From Candidatus Rhodoferax odensensis (GTDB lineage: Bacteria; Pseudomonadota; Gammaproteobacteria; Burkholderiales; Burkholderiaceae_C): 64,000 nucleotides of DNA. The translations under genes were made by a program, and so were the position numbers. The number at the start of each line of letters is the position of its first letter. The first letter of the stretch is position 1. Below, piece after piece: positions 62,125 through 64,000 of the stretch. The notes under the pieces are model-generated. The model saw nothing but the letters and a program-made list of their open reading frames with translations. It searched no databases and was not told where the DNA came from. The stretch is taken from contig JADKDJ010000011.1 of assembly GCA_016718405.1 (NCBI GenBank), positions 38,811 through 102,810 on the forward strand, read 5' to 3'.

Positions 62125-62379
62125 ATGATCGCCACCGCCAAAATTTTCACCACGGGCAACAGCCAAGCCATTCGTCTGCCCAAGGCATTTCGGCTTGATA
62201 CCGAAGAGGTTTGGATCAGCAAGTCCCGAGACGGCATCCTTACCATTCAGCCCAAGCCCAAGAAAGATGAGCTGGAGGCATTCCTGGCCGAATTGCGCTC
62301 AATGCCACCTACAGAAGAGTTTTTACAGGCCCGCGACGATGCGCCCCGTCCTAACCCCTTTGAAGAGTGGGAAGCGTGA
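62125..62379 (+). CDS. vapB: VapB-like antitoxin (AbrB/SpoVT type)
   Basis: 84 residues. N-terminal swapped-hairpin DNA-binding domain (AKIFTTGNSQAIRLPKAFRL), then an acidic toxin-binding tail (EFLQARDDAPRPNPFEEWEA). GAGGAGA precedes the ATG. The stop overlaps the toxin ATG (TGATG). A palindromic operator lies just upstream. Confidence 0.88.
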   Translation: MIATAKIFTTGNSQAIRLPKAFRLDTEEVWISKSRDGILTIQPKPKKDELEAFLAELRSMPPTEEFLQARDDAPRPNPFEEWEA

Positions 62380-62796
62380 TGCGCTACTTGCTGGATACCA
62401 ACATCGTCAGCTACTACTTGCGCCGCTCATTGCCAGCGTTGGAGGAACGCGTTAACGATGCTCTCAAGCACCGCACCATCGCCATTACCGCCATAACCCG
62501 CGCTGAACTTCGCTACGGGCAAGTCGGCATGGCCCCCGAAGACCGCCGCCGCCCCCTGATTGACAGTTTTTTCTTGCCGACTTCCGAGTGTTGAGTGGAG
62601 CAATGAGGCCGCTGACATTTATGGCCCACTCAAAGACGCGCTCAAACGACAAGGCAAACCCATTGGCGACATGGACACACTGATCGCCGCCCACGCCCTG
62701 GCCGAAAAACTGATTCTGGTCACCCACAACACCCGCCATTTTGAGAATGTGCCCAGCTTGAAACTTGAAGACTGGATGGCACCACCCGCGGACTGA
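62379..62796 (+). CDS. vapC: VapC-like PIN toxin, two apparent frameshifts
   Basis: PIN ribonuclease of about 139 residues once corrected. Start MRYLLDTNIVSYYLRR; acidic residues in ITAITRAELRYG; after the breaks IGDMDTLIAAHALAEKLILVTHNTRHF completes the active site. The frame is lost at the T-run 62567-62572 and again near 62593, where TTGAG should read TTGGAG. As written only 71 residues are made and the toxin would be dead, leaving the antitoxin alone. Confidence 0.82.
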
Positions 62797-62869
62797 AGCA
62801 TGAGATCACTCAGGATTGCCATGATCCGCGACCAGACCATCGTTGCGATCTCCGCCTGAGCGGGACAGA

Positions 62870-63880
62870 TCATGCGATGAGAAAGCCCAGCGCGTCCAGC
62901 GGGCTCGCGACACCACCACCGGCCACACCGCAGGTATGCGTGTAGATCATGGTAGTGCTGACATCGGTGTGGCCCAACAACTCCTGCACGGTTCGAATGT
63001 TGGCGCCTGACTGAAGCAAGTGCGTGGCAAAGCTGTGGCGCAAGGTATGCACCGTGACCGGTTTGGGGATATGTGCCACCGCTGTGGCCACCTTGATGGC
63101 GCGCTGCAGTTTTTCTTCGTACAAATGGTCGCGGCCTTGCACTCCGGTGCGCGCGTCAAGCGTCAGACCAGCCGCCGGGAACAACCAATACCAGGCCCAC
63201 TGCTGGCCCAGGTCGGGGTGTCGCAGGGTCAAGGCCGCCGGGACCAGGGCACCGCCGAGGCCATTGTGCCGGTCACGGTCCCAGAGTGCGCGCGCGACGG
63301 CCAGTTGGGACTTGAGCGCGGCGACAAGACTCTGCGGCAACATCACGACCCGGTCCTTGTCGCCTTTGCCCTGCCGAACCGTGATGACCTGGCGCTCGAA
63401 ATCCAGATCCCTGATGCGCAGACTCAAACCCTCACTCAGCCGCATGCCGGTGCCATACAACAGCCTGGCCAACACGCCCACCTCACCATGAAGAGCGGCC
63501 AGTACGGCAGCCACCTCGGCGGCACTCAAGATGCAGGGCACACGTTTGCACGCCTTGGGACGCTCAAGCCCATCAAGCCAGGGTAGGTCCTGCTGCAGGA
63601 CTTCGCGGTACAGAAACAGCAACGCACTGAGCGCCTGGTTATGGGTGGAGACGGCAACTTGCCTCTGGTTGGTCAGCATGTTCAGGAAGGACTTCACGTC
63701 CTCAGGCCCCATCTCCCTGGGGTGGCGCATGGCGCCCGCGCGGCCATGCCAGCGCACAAAAAAACGGACCCAGTAGACATAGGCCTGCTCGGTACGTGCG
63801 CTATAGTGTTTGCAGCGAATAGCTTCGCGCACCTGGTCAAGCAAACGCAAAGGGCGCGGCACACGGGAGTCGGGTTTCAT
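62870..63880 (-). CDS. intI: Integron integrase (IntI-type tyrosine recombinase)
   Basis: 336 residues. Tyrosine-recombinase residues are visible: Arg in LYGTGMRLSEGL, H-x-x-R in HTLRHSFATHLL, His in LLGHTDVS and Tyr in MIYTH. The extra segment between the two conserved boxes (GLTLDARTGVQGRDHLYEEKLQRAI) is the IntI-specific patch. The ATG at 63880 is chosen; a LexA box sits 15 bp upstream. The attI site and cassettes would lie to the right, outside the window. Confidence 0.92.
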   Translation of the reverse strand: MKPDSRVPRPLRLLDQVREAIRCKHYSARTEQAYVYWVRFFVRWHGRAGAMRHPREMGPEDVKSFLNMLTNQRQVAVSTHNQALSALLFLYREVLQQDLPWLDGLERPKACKRVPCILSAAEVAAVLAALHGEVGVLARLLYGTGMRLSEGLSLRIRDLDFERQVITVRQGKGDKDRVVMLPQSLVAALKSQLAVARALWDRDRHNGLGGALVPAALTLRHPDLGQQWAWYWLFPAAGLTLDARTGVQGRDHLYEEKLQRAIKVATAVAHIPKPVTVHTLRHSFATHLLQSGANIRTVQELLGHTDVSTTMIYTHTCGVAGGGVASPLDALGFLIA

Positions 63881-63894
63881 GACCAGAATTATTA

Positions 63895-63910
63895 CTGTAC
63901 AAATATACAG
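63895..63910 (-). promoter_or_regulatory. LexA (SOS) box upstream of intI
   Basis: CTGT-N8-ACAG, a full match to the canonical LexA half-sites, 15-30 bp before the intI ATG. SOS control of integron integrases is established in other integrons; here it is inferred from the site. Confidence 0.82.
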
Positions 63911-63963
63911 TGTAAACGCACCAAGACCTTTCAGCAACAGGTCTGGCGCATCTTTTCACGCCC

Positions 63964-63997
63964 AGAATATTCGACTCCAGCCGAGAATATTCGACTC
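63964..63997. repeat. 20-bp-period direct repeat at the window edge
   Basis: Two copies of AGAATATTCGACTC (63964-63977 and 63984-63997), each with a GAATATTC palindrome, 20 bp apart. It lies upstream of intI, where attI is expected, but no clear GTTRRRY core site was found. It may continue beyond the window. Confidence 0.5.
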
Positions 63998-64000
63998 GGC

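Overview
The window reads as chromosome from a GC-rich betaproteobacterium, most likely Burkholderiales and probably Comamonadaceae-like (Rhodoferax/Polaromonas type). The reasons are gene content, codon use and a dispersed hairpin repeat of a type I associate with that family. The physiology is that of a sulfur-oxidising, NO-respiring or NO-detoxifying bacterium. All of this was read by eye; no database search was run.

Layout. 1-4.3 kb: 5' part of a quinol-type NO reductase (minus), a SirB2-like membrane protein, an exported M3 oligopeptidase and a GIY-YIG-like protein. 4.4-11.6 kb: a complete sufBCDSU-sufT operon followed by a serA-like dehydrogenase. 11.5-15.2 kb: a methyltransferase, nnrS and its divergent regulator nsrR, and a dienelactone-hydrolase-like enzyme. 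NsrR-type boxes lie before norZ, before nnrS and, unexpectedly, over the suf promoter. 15.3-27 kb: alaS, a vapBC pair, a MocR regulator with divergent gabT-gabD, a coiled-coil response regulator, an exported Cache protein and a chemoreceptor.

27-38.6 kb is the first sulfur block. It holds soxYZAXB (no soxCD), a metallo-beta-lactamase-fold protein, an ArsR-type regulator, tusA-dsrE2-yeeE, a NapC-type cytochrome, an ethylbenzene-dehydrogenase-like cytochrome and fccAB. 38.6-43 kb is a scar region: a truncated DUF3616 gene, a pRiA4b ORF-3-like gene, an IS66 element and an alcohol-dehydrogenase remnant, bounded by imperfect inverted repeats.

43-62 kb is the second sulfur block. The plus strand carries dsrABEFHCMKLJOPN, a Cys-free DsrC paralogue, dsrR and a siroheme-synthesis methyltransferase. 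Divergent from dsrA is a minus-strand operon of seven genes: a small DUF protein, a Cas6/Cmx6-like protein without any CRISPR array, another Cys-free DsrC paralogue, a helical DUF, a TauD-like oxygenase, an HTH-ferredoxin-reductase fusion and an S24-like protein. Its promoter shares a bipartite motif, with identical 17-nt spacing, with the tusA and soxY promoters. 62-64 kb: a second VapBC-type pair and an integron integrase with a LexA box, where the window ends.

How it fits together. Thiosulfate would be taken up by SoxXA-YZ-B and, without SoxCD, the sulfane sulfur would be left as stored sulfur. FccAB would oxidise sulfide. TusA/DsrE2 and DsrEFH-DsrC would pass sulfur to reverse-acting DsrAB, with DsrMKJOP as the membrane electron link, DsrL as the NAD(P)H oxidoreductase, and CobA/DsrN making and amidating sirohaem.

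Caution. I see ten apparent single-base indels, in dsrB, dsrM (2), dsrK, dsrN, mocR (2), the small DUF gene and the second vapC (2). Their pattern suits sequencing or assembly error better than decay, but if real the Dsr pathway is dead.
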